Shown here piece by piece: positions 23,792 through 33,507 of a stretch of 64,000 nucleotides of DNA (positions are counted from its first letter, which is position 1; each line of letters opens with the position of its first letter). The notes beneath the pieces are model-generated. The model was not told the origin of the DNA, did not search any database, and saw only the letters and a program-made list of their open reading frames with translations. A program made the position numbers and the translations under genes. This DNA comes from Cellulomonas sp. Root485. Lineage in GTDB: Bacteria > Actinomycetota > Actinomycetes > Actinomycetales > Cellulomonadaceae. Location of the stretch: NCBI RefSeq assembly GCF_001426705.1, contig NZ_LMFC01000001.1, positions 1,455,355-1,519,354 on the forward strand, given 5' to 3'.

Positions 23792-25302
23792 GCCCGGCCG
23801 ACGACCGTCGCGACCCGAGCGGCCGCCAGCGGGGGGCCGCGCGGTCGCAGGGCAGGACCCAACGGTCCGCGGCCGCTCCGTCACAGCGTCGACGGGGGAG
23901 CGACCCGGCGCGGACCGCCGCCTACGACGTCCTGCGCTCGGTCGACGGGTCCGACGCATACGCGAACCTCGTGCTCCCGCCGCTGCTGCGCGAGCGCCGC
24001 ATCACCGGACGGGACGCGGCGTTCGCCACCGAGCTCGCGTACGGCACGCTCCGGCTGCGCGGCCGGTACGACGCGATCATCGCCCAGGCGGCGAGCCGCG
24101 AGGTCAGCAGCATCGACGCTCCCGCGCTCGACGTCCTGCGGCTGGGTGTCCACCAGCTGCTCGGTATGCGCGTACCTGCGCACGCGGCGGTGTCCGAGAC
24201 GGTCGGGCTCGCACGCGAGCAGCTGGGCACCGGCCCGTCGCAGTTCGTCAACGCCGTGCTGCGGACGGTCGGGCGGTCCTCGCCGCAGGAGTGGGAGCAC
24301 ACCATCCGTGCGGCCGCCGGCGACGACGAGCTGGCTGCGCTGGCGGTCGTCGAGAGCCATCCGCTGTGGGTCGTGCGTGCGCTGCGCGAGGCGCTCGTCG
24401 GCAACGGGCGGTCCGCCGACGAGATCGCTGCTCTCCTCGCGGCCGACAACGCCGCCCCCCGCGTGACGATCGTCGCGCGTCCGGGCCTGGCCGAGACCGA
24501 CGAGGTCGTGGCGGACGCGGGTGACGACGTCGGGACGGTCGGTGCCCTGGCGCCGACGGCGGTCATCCTGTCCGGCGGCGACCCGGCAGCCCTGCCCAGC
24601 GTGCGCGACGGTCGTGCAGGGGTGCAGGACGAGGGCAGCCAGCTCGTCACGCTCGCCCTCACGCAGGCACCCCTCGACGGTCCGGACGACCGGTGGCTCG
24701 ACCTGTGCGCGGGCCCCGGAGGCAAGGCAGCGCTCCTGGCCGCCGTCGCGGGGGAGCGCGGTGCCCGGATCGTGGCCAACGAGGTGCAGCCGCACCGGAC
24801 GCGGCTCGTCGAGCAGGCGCTGCGCGCGGTGCCGGCCGATGCTGTCGAGGACGTCCGGACGGGGGACGGCCGGACGTTCGGCACCGACGAACCGGGTGCG
24901 TACGACCGCGTGATGGTCGACGCGCCCTGCACCGGGCTGGGTGCGCTGCGCCGACGTCCCGAGGCACGCTGGCGCCGCACGCCGGCCGACCTCGCGAGCC
25001 TGAGCGCGCTGCAGCGCGACCTGCTGGTCTCTGCTCTGCAGGCCGTCCGCCCGGGTGGCGTCGTGGCGTACGTGACCTGCTCGCCGCACCTGGTCGAGAC
25101 GCAGCTGGTCGTCAAGGACGCCGTGCGTGCCGCGCGCCGGCTCGGTGTCGACGTCGAACCGCTGGACACCCCGGCGGTGGTTCGCGGCATCGCCCCCGGT
25201 GGTCACGTGGACCTCGACGACACCCGGACCGACGTGCAGCTGTGGCCGCACGTGCACGGTACGGACGCGATGCACCTCACGCTGCTCCGCCGCACCAGCT
25301 GA
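23788..25302 (+). CDS. rsmB: 16S rRNA (cytosine-5)-methyltransferase RsmB/Sun family
   Basis: 504 residues from the ATG overlapping the fmt stop; a disordered basic N-terminus (about 45 residues) precedes a NusB-like RNA-binding domain ([16 protein letters not shown] onward). The SAM-dependent domain has [16 protein letters not shown], the [18 protein letters not shown] motif with the catalytic-release cysteine, and [10 protein letters not shown] with the nucleophile cysteine. It should methylate a cytosine of 16S rRNA. Confidence 0.93.
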   Translation: MSPADDRRDPSGRQRGAARSQGRTQRSAAAPSQRRRGSDPARTAAYDVLRSVDGSDAYANLVLPPLLRERRITGRDAAFATELAYGTLRLRGRYDAIIAQAASREVSSIDAPALDVLRLGVHQLLGMRVPAHAAVSETVGLAREQLGTGPSQFVNAVLRTVGRSSPQEWEHTIRAAAGDDELAALAVVESHPLWVVRALREALVGNGRSADEIAALLAADNAAPRVTIVARPGLAETDEVVADAGDDVGTVGALAPTAVILSGGDPAALPSVRDGRAGVQDEGSQLVTLALTQAPLDGPDDRWLDLCAGPGGKAALLAAVAGERGARIVANEVQPHRTRLVEQALRAVPADAVEDVRTGDGRTFGTDEPGAYDRVMVDAPCTGLGALRRRPEARWRRTPADLASLSALQRDLLVSALQAVRPGGVVAYVTCSPHLVETQLVVKDAVRAARRLGVDVEPLDTPAVVRGIAPGGHVDLDDTRTDVQLWPHVHGTDAMHLTLLRRTS

Positions 25303-25308
25303 CCCCCT

Positions 25309-25314
25309 TAGGCT
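25309..25314 (+). promoter_or_regulatory. Leaderless -10 for rpe
   Basis: TAGGCT lies 6 bases before GTG 25321; no Shine-Dalgarno. Confidence 0.5.
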
Positions 25315-25320
25315 GGCCAG

Positions 25321-25980
25321 GTGCCTGCGCTGATCAACCCGAGCATCCTGTCCGCCGACTTCGCCAACCTCGAGCGTGACCTCCAGGCGATCGCCGCGGC
25401 CGACTTCGTGCACGTGGACGTCATGGACAACCACTTCGTGCCCAACCTGACCCTCGGCCTGCCGGTGGTGAAGCGCATCGCGGAGGTGTCGCCCGTCCCG
25501 CTGGACGTGCACCTGATGATCGAGGACGCCGACCGCTGGGCCCCCGAGTACGCGGCGCTGGGTGCGGCCTCGGTGACGTTCCACGCGGAGGCCACCCAGG
25601 CACCCGTCCGGCTGGCGCGGGAGCTGCGGTCGCGCGGCGTCCGCGCGGGGATCGCCCTGCGTCCGGCCTCGCCGGTCGAGCCGCTCCTGGACCTGCTGCC
25701 GGAGTTCGACATGATCCTGGTGATGACGGTCGAGCCCGGGTTCGGCGGCCAGTCGTTCATCGAGGGCATGCTGCCGAAGATCCGGCGGGCACGCGCCGCG
25801 CTCGACGCGTCCGGCGGCAGCACGTGGATCCAGGTGGACGGCGGGGTCGCCCGGGACACGATCGGGCGGATCGCCCAGGCAGGTGCGAACGTCTTCGTCG
25901 CCGGGTCGGCGGTGTACGGGGCGTCGGACGTCGGCGCCGAGATCGTCGCGCTGCGGGAGCTGGCGGACGCGAACGCCTGA
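25321..25980 (+). CDS. rpe: Ribulose-phosphate 3-epimerase
   Basis: 219 residues from GTG 25321. It interconverts ribulose 5-phosphate and xylulose 5-phosphate. The TIM-barrel markers are present: [15 protein letters not shown], the metal-binding [15 protein letters not shown] (His and Asp), [13 protein letters not shown], and the phosphate site [11 protein letters not shown]. Ribulose 5-phosphate is also a precursor for riboflavin, made by the genes downstream. It lies just before the FMN riboswitch and probably has its own leaderless transcript. Confidence 0.96.
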   Translation: MPALINPSILSADFANLERDLQAIAAADFVHVDVMDNHFVPNLTLGLPVVKRIAEVSPVPLDVHLMIEDADRWAPEYAALGAASVTFHAEATQAPVRLARELRSRGVRAGIALRPASPVEPLLDLLPEFDMILVMTVEPGFGGQSFIEGMLPKIRRARAALDASGGSTWIQVDGGVARDTIGRIAQAGANVFVAGSAVYGASDVGAEIVALRELADANA

Positions 25981-26002
25981 CGGACGGGAATGCCCGGTGT
26001 GG

Positions 26003-26008
26003 CATGAT
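26003..26008 (+). promoter_or_regulatory. Possible -10 of the rib operon
   Basis: CATGAT lies about 24 bases before the riboswitch. The -35 is not recognisable, so this is tentative. Confidence 0.3.
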
Positions 26009-26031
26009 CGTTGGCGCAGTACGAACACATA

Positions 26032-26164
26032 CACGTGCTCCGGGGTCGGTGTAATTCCGAGCCGGCGGTGACAGTCCGCGACCCGCACGGTCCGCAAGGA
26101 TCGGGCGGTTGACCTGGTGGAACTCCAGGACCGACGGTGAAAGTCCGGATGGGAGGATCACGTG
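26032..26164 (+). ncRNA. FMN riboswitch (RFN element)
   Basis: The conserved RFN core is clear: GGGGTCGGTGTAATTCCGA, CCGGCGGTGACAGTCCGCGA, then GGTGGAACTCCAGGACCGAC and GGTGAAAGTCCGGATGGGAG. The closing helix P1 pairs 26032-26041 with 26155-26164 with 9 of 10 matches. It sits in front of the ribD-ribE-ribBA-ribH genes. FMN binding should turn the operon off; the downstream hairpin at 26207-26239 indicates a translational mechanism. Confidence 0.96.
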
Positions 26165-26206
26165 GCGGCGCTCTCGCGCCGTGGCTGCGGGACCCTTCCT
26201 GCCGCC

Positions 26207-26239
26207 CTCACCCCGGAGCCCCGCGCGTCCGGAGGTGAG
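26207..26239 (+). promoter_or_regulatory. Shine-Dalgarno sequestering stem of the rib operon
   Basis: CTCACC (26207-26212) plus CCGG (26213-26216) pair with CCGG (26229-26232) and GGTGAG (26234-26239), leaving one bulged A, so the GGAGG of ribD is fully buried one base before ATG 26241. A separate hairpin with 6-bp arms and a TCTC loop at 26166-26181 lies between it and the aptamer. This is a plausible OFF conformation for translational control by the riboswitch. Confidence 0.6.
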
Positions 26240-26240
26240 C

Positions 26241-27317
26241 ATGACCAGCAGCGGGACCGTCGTGCGCGCACCCTCGGAGCTCGAGGCGATGCGGCGCGCC
26301 CTGGAGATCGCCCGGCGCGGTCCCGCGAACGGCCCCAACCCCCGCGTCGGCTGCGTGCTGCTCGGCCCGGACGGCGAGGTCCTCGGTGAGGGCTGGCACC
26401 GCGGCGCCGGGACTCCTCACGCCGAGGTCGCCGCGCTGACCGATGCCGCGGACCGCGACGCCTCGACGCGCGGCGCCACCGCCGTCGTCACCCTCGAACC
26501 GTGCAACCACACCGGCCGCACGGGTCCCTGCTCGGAGGCCCTCCTCGCGGCGGGCGTCGGTCGCGTGGTCGTGTCGGTCGCGGACCCGAACCCCGTCGCC
26601 GCCGGCGGTGCGGAACGGCTGCGCGCAGCCGGGGTCGACGTGGAGACCGGCCTGCTGGCCGACGAGGGGCGGGCGCTGCTCGGCGCCTGGCTGCCGTCGG
26701 TCGAGCGCGGGCGCCCGTTCGTCACGCTCAAGATCGCCACCTCGCTGGACGGCCGGATCGCGGCAGCGGACGGTTCGAGCCGCTGGATCACCTCGGAGGT
26801 GTCGCGGCACCACGCGCACGACCTGCGGGCCGAGGTCGACGCCATCGTGGTGGGCACCGGCACCGCACTCGTGGACGACCCGTCCCTCACCGCACGCAAC
26901 GCGGCGGGGGAGCTGCACGGGCAGCAGCCGCTGCGCGTCGTGGTGGGCCACCGCGACCTCCCGCCGGACGCTCGCCTGCGCGGTCCCGGCGGCGAGCTGG
27001 TCCACGTGCGGACGCACGACCCAGCGCAGGTGCTGTCCCAGCTCGCCGAGCGTGAGGTTCGCCACGTGCTCGTGGAGGGCGGCCCGACGCTCGCTGCTGC
27101 GTTCCTCTCCGCCGGGCTGGTCGACGAGGTGCACGCGTACGTCGCGCCCGTCCTGCTCGGCTCCGGCCGTCCCGCCATGGCGGACCTGGGCGTCACCACC
27201 ATCGGCGACGCCGTCCGCCTCACCACCCGATCCGTCATCCCGCTCGGTCCCGACGTCCTGGTCGTCGCGACCGTCGACCCGCAGCTCGAACTGCACCGCA
27301 CCACGGAGGAGCACTGA
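26241..27317 (+). CDS. ribD: Bifunctional riboflavin biosynthesis deaminase/reductase RibD
   Basis: 358 residues. The N-terminal half is the pyrimidine deaminase with zinc ligands HAE (His60) and PCNHTGRTGPC (Cys88, Cys97). The C-terminal half is the NADPH-dependent reductase (FVTLKIATSLDGRIA, EGGPTLAAAFL). Together they carry out the second and third steps of the pathway. It starts at ATG 26241 after GGAGG (26231-26235). The stop overlaps the ribE ATG by one base. Confidence 0.95.
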   Translation: MTSSGTVVRAPSELEAMRRALEIARRGPANGPNPRVGCVLLGPDGEVLGEGWHRGAGTPHAEVAALTDAADRDASTRGATAVVTLEPCNHTGRTGPCSEALLAAGVGRVVVSVADPNPVAAGGAERLRAAGVDVETGLLADEGRALLGAWLPSVERGRPFVTLKIATSLDGRIAAADGSSRWITSEVSRHHAHDLRAEVDAIVVGTGTALVDDPSLTARNAAGELHGQQPLRVVVGHRDLPPDARLRGPGGELVHVRTHDPAQVLSQLAEREVRHVLVEGGPTLAAAFLSAGLVDEVHAYVAPVLLGSGRPAMADLGVTTIGDAVRLTTRSVIPLGPDVLVVATVDPQLELHRTTEEH

Positions 27318-27928
27318 TGTTCACCGGAATCGTCGAGGAGATCGGCACCGTCGAGGCGATCGAGCACCGAGGGGAGGGCATGGACGCGCGCCTGCGGGTC
27401 CGCGGACCGCTCGTCGTCTCCGACGCCCACCTGGGCGACTCGATCAGTGTCTCCGGGGTCTGTCTGACGGTGACGGAGCTCCCCGGCGACGGCACGTTCT
27501 TCGCGGACGTCATGCCGGAGACGCTGCGGCGCAGCGCGCTGGAGGACGTGGGGGTGTCCAGCCCGGTCAACCTCGAGCGTGCGCTGCCCGTGGGAGGCCG
27601 GTACGGCGGGCACGTCGTCCAGGGCCACGTCGACGGGGTCGGCACGATCCTGAGCCGGTCACCCGGCCCGCGCTGGGACGACGTCGAGATCGGGCTCGCC
27701 CCGGAGCTGGCGCGGTACGTGGCCGAGAAGGGGTCCATCGCGGTCTCCGGCATCTCGCTCACGGTCACCCACGTCACCGACGAGTCCTTCGGTGTCTCCC
27801 TGATCCCCACCACGCTCGAGGCGACCACCCTCGGCACGCTCGCACCCGGAGCCCGGGTCAACCTGGAGGTCGACGTGCTGGCCAAGTACACCGAGCGGCT
27901 GCTCTCGACGGCAGGGGTGCTGCGATGA
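27317..27928 (+). CDS. ribE: Riboflavin synthase, alpha chain
   Basis: 203 residues. It dismutates two lumazine molecules to riboflavin. The internal duplication of the family is visible: MFTGIVEEIGTVEAIE with ISVSGVCLTVTEL in the first barrel, and GGHVVQGHVDGVGTI with IAVSGISLTVTHV in the second. It is linked by overlapping start/stop codons to ribD (TGATG) and ribBA (ATGA). Confidence 0.96.
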   Translation: MFTGIVEEIGTVEAIEHRGEGMDARLRVRGPLVVSDAHLGDSISVSGVCLTVTELPGDGTFFADVMPETLRRSALEDVGVSSPVNLERALPVGGRYGGHVVQGHVDGVGTILSRSPGPRWDDVEIGLAPELARYVAEKGSIAVSGISLTVTHVTDESFGVSLIPTTLEATTLGTLAPGARVNLEVDVLAKYTERLLSTAGVLR

Positions 27929-29292
27929 CGGCCCCGACCGGCGTGCGCCTCGGCACCGTGGAGGACGCCCTGGAGGCGCTCCGAGCCGGGCGCCCGGTGC
28001 TCGTCGCGGACTCGCCCGACCGCGAGAACGAGGCCGACGTCATCCTCGCCGCGCAGTCGGCGACGCCCGAGTGGATCGCCTGGACCATCCGGCACTCGTC
28101 GGGCTACCTGTGCGCCCCGATGCCTGCCTCGCGGGCCGACGCGCTCGACCTGCCGCTGATGGTGCCGCACAGCCAGGACCCCCGGCGCACCGCGTACACC
28201 GTGACGGTCGACGCCGCGACGGGCGTCACGACGGGGATCTCGGCGTCGGACCGTGCGCGCACGCTCCGGGTGCTCGCGGACCCGGCGTCGGGCCGCGAGG
28301 ACCTCATCCGGCCCGGACACGTCCTGCCGCTGCGGGCCGTCCCCGGCGGCGTCCTGCACCGCGCGGGTCACACCGAGGCCGCCGTCGACCTGTGCCGGCT
28401 CGCCGGGCTCGAACCGGTCGGCGCCATCGCCGAGCTGGTGAACGACGACGGTTCCATGACCCGGCTCGACGTGGCGTCGGCGCTGGCGGAGGCCGAGGGC
28501 CTGGTCCTGCTGACCATCGAGGACATCGTCGCGTGGCGGACCCAGCACGGTGACGACGTGACGGCCGAGGTGGCAGTCGCGGCGCCGCCGAAGGAGCGGG
28601 TGCACGCGACGCACACGGCGTACCTGCCCACCAAGCACGGCGACTTCCGCATCCACGGGTACCGCGACCTGCGCACGGGCGCGGAGCACGTCGCGCTCGT
28701 GCCGACCGCGGGTCTCGCCGAGCAGCCCGTCGTGCGCGTGCACTCCGAGTGCCTCACGGGGGACGCGTTCGGCTCGGCACGCTGCGACTGCGGCCCGCAG
28801 CTCGACGCGGCTCTGAAGCTCGCCGCAGAGCAGGGCGGAGCCGTCGTCTACCTGCGCGGGCACGAGGGACGCGGCATCGGCCTGCTGGCCAAGGTGGCGG
28901 CGTACGCGCTGCAGGACCAGGGCCGGGACACGGTCGAGGCCAACCTCGACCTGGGCTGGCCCGCGGACCGGCGCGAGTACGGCGCGGCCGCGGCCATCCT
29001 CACCGACCTCGGGGTGCGGCGCGTGAGCCTGCTGACCAACAACCCGGCGAAGGTGGCGGGCCTGCGCGCCCACGGCGTCGAGGTCGCGGAGATCCGCAGC
29101 CTCGAGGTGGGCCGCACGCCGCAGAACGAGGCGTACCTGCGCACCAAGGCGACCTCGATGGGGCACCTGCTCCACCTGCCGCCCGGCACGGAGCGCGAGC
29201 CCATCCCGGTCTCGCCCGTGCACGCCACGCCGGCGACGCCCGGCGCGGACCACGACGACCACGCGTTCGAGAACCTGGAGGACCTGGCATGA
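27925..29292 (+). CDS. ribBA: Bifunctional DHBP synthase / GTP cyclohydrolase II
   Basis: 455 residues. The N-terminal half makes 3,4-dihydroxy-2-butanone 4-phosphate (acidic loop [28 protein letters not shown]). The C-terminal half opens the GTP imidazole ring, with zinc cysteines in [17 protein letters not shown] and the catalytic [10 protein letters not shown] segment. It performs both entry reactions of the pathway. The ATG overlaps the ribE stop and its own stop overlaps ribH. Confidence 0.97.
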   Translation: MTAPTGVRLGTVEDALEALRAGRPVLVADSPDRENEADVILAAQSATPEWIAWTIRHSSGYLCAPMPASRADALDLPLMVPHSQDPRRTAYTVTVDAATGVTTGISASDRARTLRVLADPASGREDLIRPGHVLPLRAVPGGVLHRAGHTEAAVDLCRLAGLEPVGAIAELVNDDGSMTRLDVASALAEAEGLVLLTIEDIVAWRTQHGDDVTAEVAVAAPPKERVHATHTAYLPTKHGDFRIHGYRDLRTGAEHVALVPTAGLAEQPVVRVHSECLTGDAFGSARCDCGPQLDAALKLAAEQGGAVVYLRGHEGRGIGLLAKVAAYALQDQGRDTVEANLDLGWPADRREYGAAAAILTDLGVRRVSLLTNNPAKVAGLRAHGVEVAEIRSLEVGRTPQNEAYLRTKATSMGHLLHLPPGTEREPIPVSPVHATPATPGADHDDHAFENLEDLA

Positions 29293-29783
29293 GCGGTGCT
29301 GGAGCACCCACCCTGACCGTCGACGGGACGGGCCTGAAGGTCGTCGTCATCGCCGCGAGCTGGCACACCGTCGTCATGGACGGCCTGCTCGCCGGGGCGC
29401 TGCGCGCGCTGGCCGCGGCACACGTCGACGACGTCACGGTCGTCCGCGTCCCCGGCACGTTCGAGCTGCCGGTCGCTGCGCAGGTCGCGGCCGAGAACGG
29501 TGCCGACGCGGTCGTGGCGCTCGGCGTCGTGATCCGCGGCGGCACCCCCCACTTCGACTTCGTGTGCCAGGGGGCCACCCTGGGGCTCACGGACGTGGGC
29601 GTCCGCACCGGTGTGCCCGTCGGGTTCGGCGTGCTCACCTGCGACAACGAGGAGCAGGCGCTCGACCGTGCCGGCCTCGAGGGGTCGCACGAGGACAAGG
29701 GGACCGAGGCCGCCGAGGCGGCCGTCGCGACCGTGGTTGCCCTGCGCGCGCTCCGCCCGGCTCCGTCTAGAGTCTCCGCGTGA
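29289..29783 (+). CDS. ribH: 6,7-dimethyl-8-ribityllumazine synthase
   Basis: 164 residues. It condenses the RibD product, after dephosphorylation, with dihydroxybutanone phosphate. Family motifs: [49 protein letters not shown] (catalytic His) and [17 protein letters not shown]. The ATG overlaps the ribBA stop, and the last codons carry a -10 for hisE. Confidence 0.96.
   Translation: MSGAGAPTLTVDGTGLKVVVIAASWHTVVMDGLLAGALRALAAAHVDDVTVVRVPGTFELPVAAQVAAENGADAVVALGVVIRGGTPHFDFVCQGATLGLTDVGVRTGVPVGFGVLTCDNEEQALDRAGLEGSHEDKGTEAAEAAVATVVALRALRPAPSRVSA
29768..29773 (+). promoter_or_regulatory. Internal leaderless -10 for hisE
   Basis: TAGAGT inside the ribH 3' end is 6 bases before GTG 29780, so histidine genes may be transcribed independently of the riboswitch. 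Confidence 0.5.
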
Positions 29784-30043
29784 AAACCTTCGACACCCTG
29801 TTCGCCGAGCTCTCGGAGAAGGCCGTGACCCGCCCGGCGGGTTCCGGCACCGTCGCGGAGCTGGACAGCGGCGTGCACGGCATCGGCAAGAAGGTCGTCG
29901 AGGAGGCCGCCGAGGTCTGGATGGCCGCCGAGCACGAGTCGGACGAGCGGACGGCCGAGGAGATCTCGCAGCTCCTCTACCACCTGCAGGTGTTGATGAT
30001 CGCGCGCGGGCTGACGCTCGCCGACGTCTACACCCACCTCTGA
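29780..30043 (+). CDS. hisE: Phosphoribosyl-ATP pyrophosphatase
   Basis: 87 residues, the usual length of a stand-alone HisE. It hydrolyses PR-ATP to PR-AMP, step two of histidine synthesis. The metal-binding [18 protein letters not shown] and [14 protein letters not shown] helices are present. GTG 29780 overlaps the ribH stop (GTGA), and hisG follows after 11 bases. Confidence 0.95.
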   Translation: MKTFDTLFAELSEKAVTRPAGSGTVAELDSGVHGIGKKVVEEAAEVWMAAEHESDERTAEEISQLLYHLQVLMIARGLTLADVYTHL

Positions 30044-30054
30044 GGAGAACGACC

Positions 30055-30903
30055 GTGCTGAGGATCGCCGTCCCGAACAAGGGCTCCCTGTCGGAGCCCG
30101 CCGTCGAGATGCTCAAGGAGGCCGGGTACCGGCAGCGTCGCGACTCCCGCGAGCTCGTCCTGCCCGACCCGGACAACGACGTCGAGTTCTTCTTCCTGCG
30201 CCCGCGCGACATCGCGGTGTACGTCGGGGCGGGGACCGTCGACGTCGGGATCACCGGCCGCGACCTGATGCTCGACTCGGAGTCCGCCGCAGTCGAGCAC
30301 CTGCCCCTGGGATTCGCACGCTCGACCTTCCGGTTCGCCGGGACCGCGGGGGAGTGGACCGACGTCAAGCAGGTCGGCGACCGTCGCGTCGCCACGTCGT
30401 ACCCCGTGCTCGTCCGCTCCTACCTGCGCTCGCTCGGCATCGAGCCGGCGGGGGTCGTGCGTCTGGACGGCGCCGTCGAGTCCGCCATCAAGCTCGGCGT
30501 CGCCGACGTGATCGCCGACGTCGTCGAGACCGGCACCACGCTGCGCGCGGCCGGGCTGGAGATCTTCGCCGACCCCATCCTGCGGTCCGAGGCGGTGCTC
30601 GTCCGGCGGGCCGACGGTGCCGAGCCGGCGGGTCTCGACGTGCTCACGCGTCGCATCCAGGGCGTGCTGACCGCGCGCGAGTACGTGCTGATGGACTACG
30701 ACGTGCCGCTCGGGCTGGTCGACGCAGCCGTTGCGATCACCCCCGGCCTGGAGTCGCCGACCGTCTCGCCGCTGCACAACCGCGACTGGGCGGCGGTGCG
30801 GGCGATGGTCCGGCGCGATCAGACCAACCGGGTCATGGACTCCCTGTACGACATCGGTGCGCGCGCGATCCTCGTGACGTCGATCCACGCGTGCCGGCTC
30901 TAG
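30055..30903 (+). CDS. hisG: ATP phosphoribosyltransferase (long form)
   Basis: 282 residues, the long form with its own C-terminal regulatory domain, so no hisZ is needed. It catalyses the first, histidine-inhibited step. Motifs: [30 protein letters not shown] and the PRPP-binding [18 protein letters not shown] 30055 is preceded by GAGGAG, which overlaps the hisE stop. The remaining his genes are not here. Confidence 0.97.
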   Translation: MLRIAVPNKGSLSEPAVEMLKEAGYRQRRDSRELVLPDPDNDVEFFFLRPRDIAVYVGAGTVDVGITGRDLMLDSESAAVEHLPLGFARSTFRFAGTAGEWTDVKQVGDRRVATSYPVLVRSYLRSLGIEPAGVVRLDGAVESAIKLGVADVIADVVETGTTLRAAGLEIFADPILRSEAVLVRRADGAEPAGLDVLTRRIQGVLTAREYVLMDYDVPLGLVDAAVAITPGLESPTVSPLHNRDWAAVRAMVRRDQTNRVMDSLYDIGARAILVTSIHACRL

Positions 30904-30914
30904 GCGGTCCCGCC

Positions 30915-31349
30915 GTGGACGAGCTCACGGCGCCGTTCCGCCCGCGCTTCGCCCGGGTGGTCACCCTTGCCCTCGCGGTCCTCGTCGTGGGGTCGACGGC
31001 TGCGATCATCCTCGCCATGTCGGTCCTCACGACCGGGGACCGCCTCGGCTTCGTGCTGGTCGGAGGGCTCATCGTCTGGTTCCTGTGGCGGCAGGCCACG
31101 GTCGCGGCGAGGGCAGACGACGACGGGCTCACCGTCCGGAACCTGGTGTTCACCCGGCGGCTCGAGTGGGCCGAGGTCGTCTCGGTGCGGTTCGGGTCGG
31201 GTCGGCCGTGGGTCCAGCTCGACCTGTCCGACGGCGACACGCTCGCCGTCATGGGGATCCAGCGGGCAGACGGCGCCTACGCCGACGCCGAGGCCCGTCG
31301 CCTGGCGACGCTGGTCGCGATGCACACGACCACGACCCGGGACGACTGA
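30915..31349 (+). CDS. Small membrane protein with bacterial PH-like domain
   Basis: 144 residues from GTG 30915. Two membrane helices (VVTLALAVLVVGSTAAIILA and LGFVLVGGLIVWFLW) precede a PH-like domain of short strands (ADDDGLTVRNLVFTRRLEW, then EVVSVRFGSGRPWVQLDL). Proteins of this type follow hisG in many Actinobacteria; their job is not known. It begins 11 bases after the hisG stop and is convergent with the next gene, separated by 3 bases. Confidence 0.8.
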   Translation: MDELTAPFRPRFARVVTLALAVLVVGSTAAIILAMSVLTTGDRLGFVLVGGLIVWFLWRQATVAARADDDGLTVRNLVFTRRLEWAEVVSVRFGSGRPWVQLDLSDGDTLAVMGIQRADGAYADAEARRLATLVAMHTTTTRDD

Positions 31350-31352
31350 GCC

Positions 31353-32459
31353 CTACAGCTCGGCCGCGTGCACCCCGGCCGCCGCGGCGGCGAGGAACGC
31401 CTCGGGGTCCTGGTCGAGGCCGCGACCCATCGTGGACAGCCGGACGGGCGAACCGGTGAGCGCACTGCGGAGGTCCGGCCCTGCCGGAACCTCGACGAGC
31501 CGGTGACGCTCGCCGAGCACGGCTGCCTGATCGCGGACGCGGGCGCCGAGCTCGCCGTCGAGCAGCGGGACGACGACGTCGGCGGGCGCCAGCGCGACCC
31601 GTCCGTAGGCCGTCAGGGAGTGGTGCGAGACGCCGAGGTGGCGTTCGCGCAGGTCCGCCCCCGAGACTCGCAGCGACGCGACGGGCCGGCCGCCGAGCGT
31701 GCCGACGGCGTTCACGGCCTCGCCGGCCGCGACGCCCGAGAAGCCCCAGCGGGTGCCCGTGCCGAGGTTGCCGGGGCCCTGCGCGACCACCACGAGGTCG
31801 GCACCGACGACGTGCCGGGCCGCGAGCAGCCCCGTGTGCACGGTCACTGCCTCCAGGTCACCGCCGAACGACTGGCCGGTGGTGACGCACGCCTCGATCC
31901 AGCCGGCGGAGCGCAGCCCGGCGACCGTGCGCGAGAACCACGCGGGCAGGGCGCCGCCGTCCGTCATCACGTACGCGACGCGCGGCATGGGCCGGCCCGC
32001 ACGGTCGGCGGCGAACCGCGCGCCCGCGACGATCGCCGGCAGCGCCGAGTGCAGGTCCGCGACGACGACCGGCAGACCGTCGAGGTCCTCGGCGTCCCGG
32101 AGCAGCTCGTGGTGCGGCGACTCCTGGTCGTCCACACCGAGGACCATGGCCTGCAGGGGCGTGTAGCGCGCCTTGACCAGGTGGCCCGGCCCGGCAGGCG
32201 GGTCGGGGGGAGTGCGGTCCGGGAGGGCGATCACGAGCGCGTAGCCGCCGGTGCCGAGACCGCGGGCCAGCGCGGAGACGTTGAGCAGCACCCGGTCGCC
32301 GATCTCCGGGCTGCCGACGAGGGCCGGGAACGCCAGCGCGCGGACCGTGTCACCGGCCGTCGCGGTGCCGACGGGGGCCTCCAGCTCGACCGTCACCTCG
32401 GCGGCGCCGGGCCACGTGGCCCCGAGCGACACCACGACACCCGCACGCCACGTGATCAC
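31353..32459 (-). CDS. DUF3866 family protein
   Basis: 368 residues from GTG 32459. The sequence matches my memory of DUF3866: a small N-terminal barrel (RAGVVVSLGATWPGAAEVTV), KARYTPLQAMVLGVDD, then a Rossmann-like region with VAYVMTDGGALPAWFS, GQSFGGDLEAVTVHTGL and VVAQGPGNLGTGTRWGFSG. The function is unknown. It is divergent from pafB with only 34 bases between the starts and has its own leaderless -10 (32466-32471). In Actinobacteria it often lies near proteasome-associated genes. Confidence 0.82.
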   Translation of the reverse strand: MITWRAGVVVSLGATWPGAAEVTVELEAPVGTATAGDTVRALAFPALVGSPEIGDRVLLNVSALARGLGTGGYALVIALPDRTPPDPPAGPGHLVKARYTPLQAMVLGVDDQESPHHELLRDAEDLDGLPVVVADLHSALPAIVAGARFAADRAGRPMPRVAYVMTDGGALPAWFSRTVAGLRSAGWIEACVTTGQSFGGDLEAVTVHTGLLAARHVVGADLVVVAQGPGNLGTGTRWGFSGVAAGEAVNAVGTLGGRPVASLRVSGADLRERHLGVSHHSLTAYGRVALAPADVVVPLLDGELGARVRDQAAVLGERHRLVEVPAGPDLRSALTGSPVRLSTMGRGLDQDPEAFLAAAAAGVHAAEL

Positions 32460-32465
32460 GCGCTC

Positions 32466-32471
32466 ACGCTA
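32466..32471 (-). promoter_or_regulatory. Leaderless -10 for DUF3866
   Basis: On the minus strand TAGCGT lies 6 bases before GTG 32459. Confidence 0.5.
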
Positions 32472-32479
32472 CCGGCCAC

Positions 32480-32485
32480 TACGGT
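32480..32485 (+). promoter_or_regulatory. Leaderless -10 for pafB
   Basis: TACGGT lies 8 bases before ATG 32494, only 8 bases from the divergent -10 of DUF3866, so the two promoters are packed back to back. Confidence 0.45.
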
Positions 32486-32493
32486 GGTCCTCG

Positions 32494-33507
32494 ATGGCCG
32501 CTGCGATCCCCCCCGCCGAGCGCCTGCTCAACCTCGTCATCGCCCTGGTCAACACTGCCGGGCGGATGACGAAGGAGCAGGTGCGCACCAGCGTCGCCGG
32601 GTACCAGGAAGCCCCGTCCGACGATGCCTTCGAGCGGATGTTCGAGCGCGACAAGGACACGTTGCGTGACCTGGGCATCCCGATCCTCACGGTGACGGAC
32701 GCCGGGCACGGTGACGACATCGGCTACCGGGTGGACCTGGACGCGTACGCGCTCCCGCCGCTCGACCTGACGGCCGGTGAGCTGGGGGTGCTCGCCATGG
32801 CCGCCCAGGTGTGGCAGGACCAGGCCGTCCGCGCCGACACCACCCGGGCGCTGACCAAGCTGCGGGCCGTCGGTGACGCGCCGGAGTCGACCGACCTCGT
32901 CGCCGGGCTCGCGCCCCGCGTGCGCGCCGGCGGCGGCGCGTTCGGGCCGCTGGTCGACGCCGTGCAGGCACGACAGGCCGTCCGGTTCACGTACCGCGCA
33001 GCCACGACCGGCGAGGTCCGCGAGCGCACCGTCGAGCCGTGGAAGCTGCTCGCGCGCCGCGGCGGCTGGGTGCTGGTGGGCCGCGACCGGGACCGTGGTG
33101 CGAGCCGGTCGTTCCGCCTGAGCCGGATGGAGGGCACGGTCCGGACCGTCGGCGAGCCGGGCTCCTTCACCGCCCCCTCCGCCGACGAGCTCGCAGAGGC
33201 GCTGCAGACCTGGGCGAGCGGGCCGGAGCGCGTCGCGACCCTCGCGATCCTGCCGGAGCGGGCGAGCGCGCCCCGCGCACGTGCCGTGCCGGCCCCTCCG
33301 GGCGAGCCGGACCGGTCGGCCGACCCCCTGCTGGCCCAGCGCGACCTGGTGCACGTACCCTTCCGCGCCGAGTGGGAGCTCGCCGAGGAGCTGGTCGGGT
33401 ACGGCGACGCCGTCGTCGTGCTCGCCCCGCCAGGCCTGCGCCAGTCGGTCCTGCACCTGCTGCGCACGGCCGCGACCCTCGACCAGGGGGTGGGCTCCGA
33501 TGGCTGA
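32494..33507 (+). CDS. pafB: WYL-domain DNA-damage regulator PafB
   Basis: 337 residues. The N-terminal winged-helix part (ERLLNLVIALVNTAGRMTKEQ) is followed by a WYL domain (VRFTYRAATTGEVRERTVEPW, WKLLARRGGWVLVGRD). With PafC it forms the heterodimer that in mycobacteria activates the RecA-independent DNA-damage response. The ATG and the 8-base overlap with pafC (33500-33507) match the conserved pafBC arrangement. pafA is not in the window. Confidence 0.93.
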   Translation: MAAAIPPAERLLNLVIALVNTAGRMTKEQVRTSVAGYQEAPSDDAFERMFERDKDTLRDLGIPILTVTDAGHGDDIGYRVDLDAYALPPLDLTAGELGVLAMAAQVWQDQAVRADTTRALTKLRAVGDAPESTDLVAGLAPRVRAGGGAFGPLVDAVQARQAVRFTYRAATTGEVRERTVEPWKLLARRGGWVLVGRDRDRGASRSFRLSRMEGTVRTVGEPGSFTAPSADELAEALQTWASGPERVATLAILPERASAPRARAVPAPPGEPDRSADPLLAQRDLVHVPFRAEWELAEELVGYGDAVVVLAPPGLRQSVLHLLRTAATLDQGVGSDG

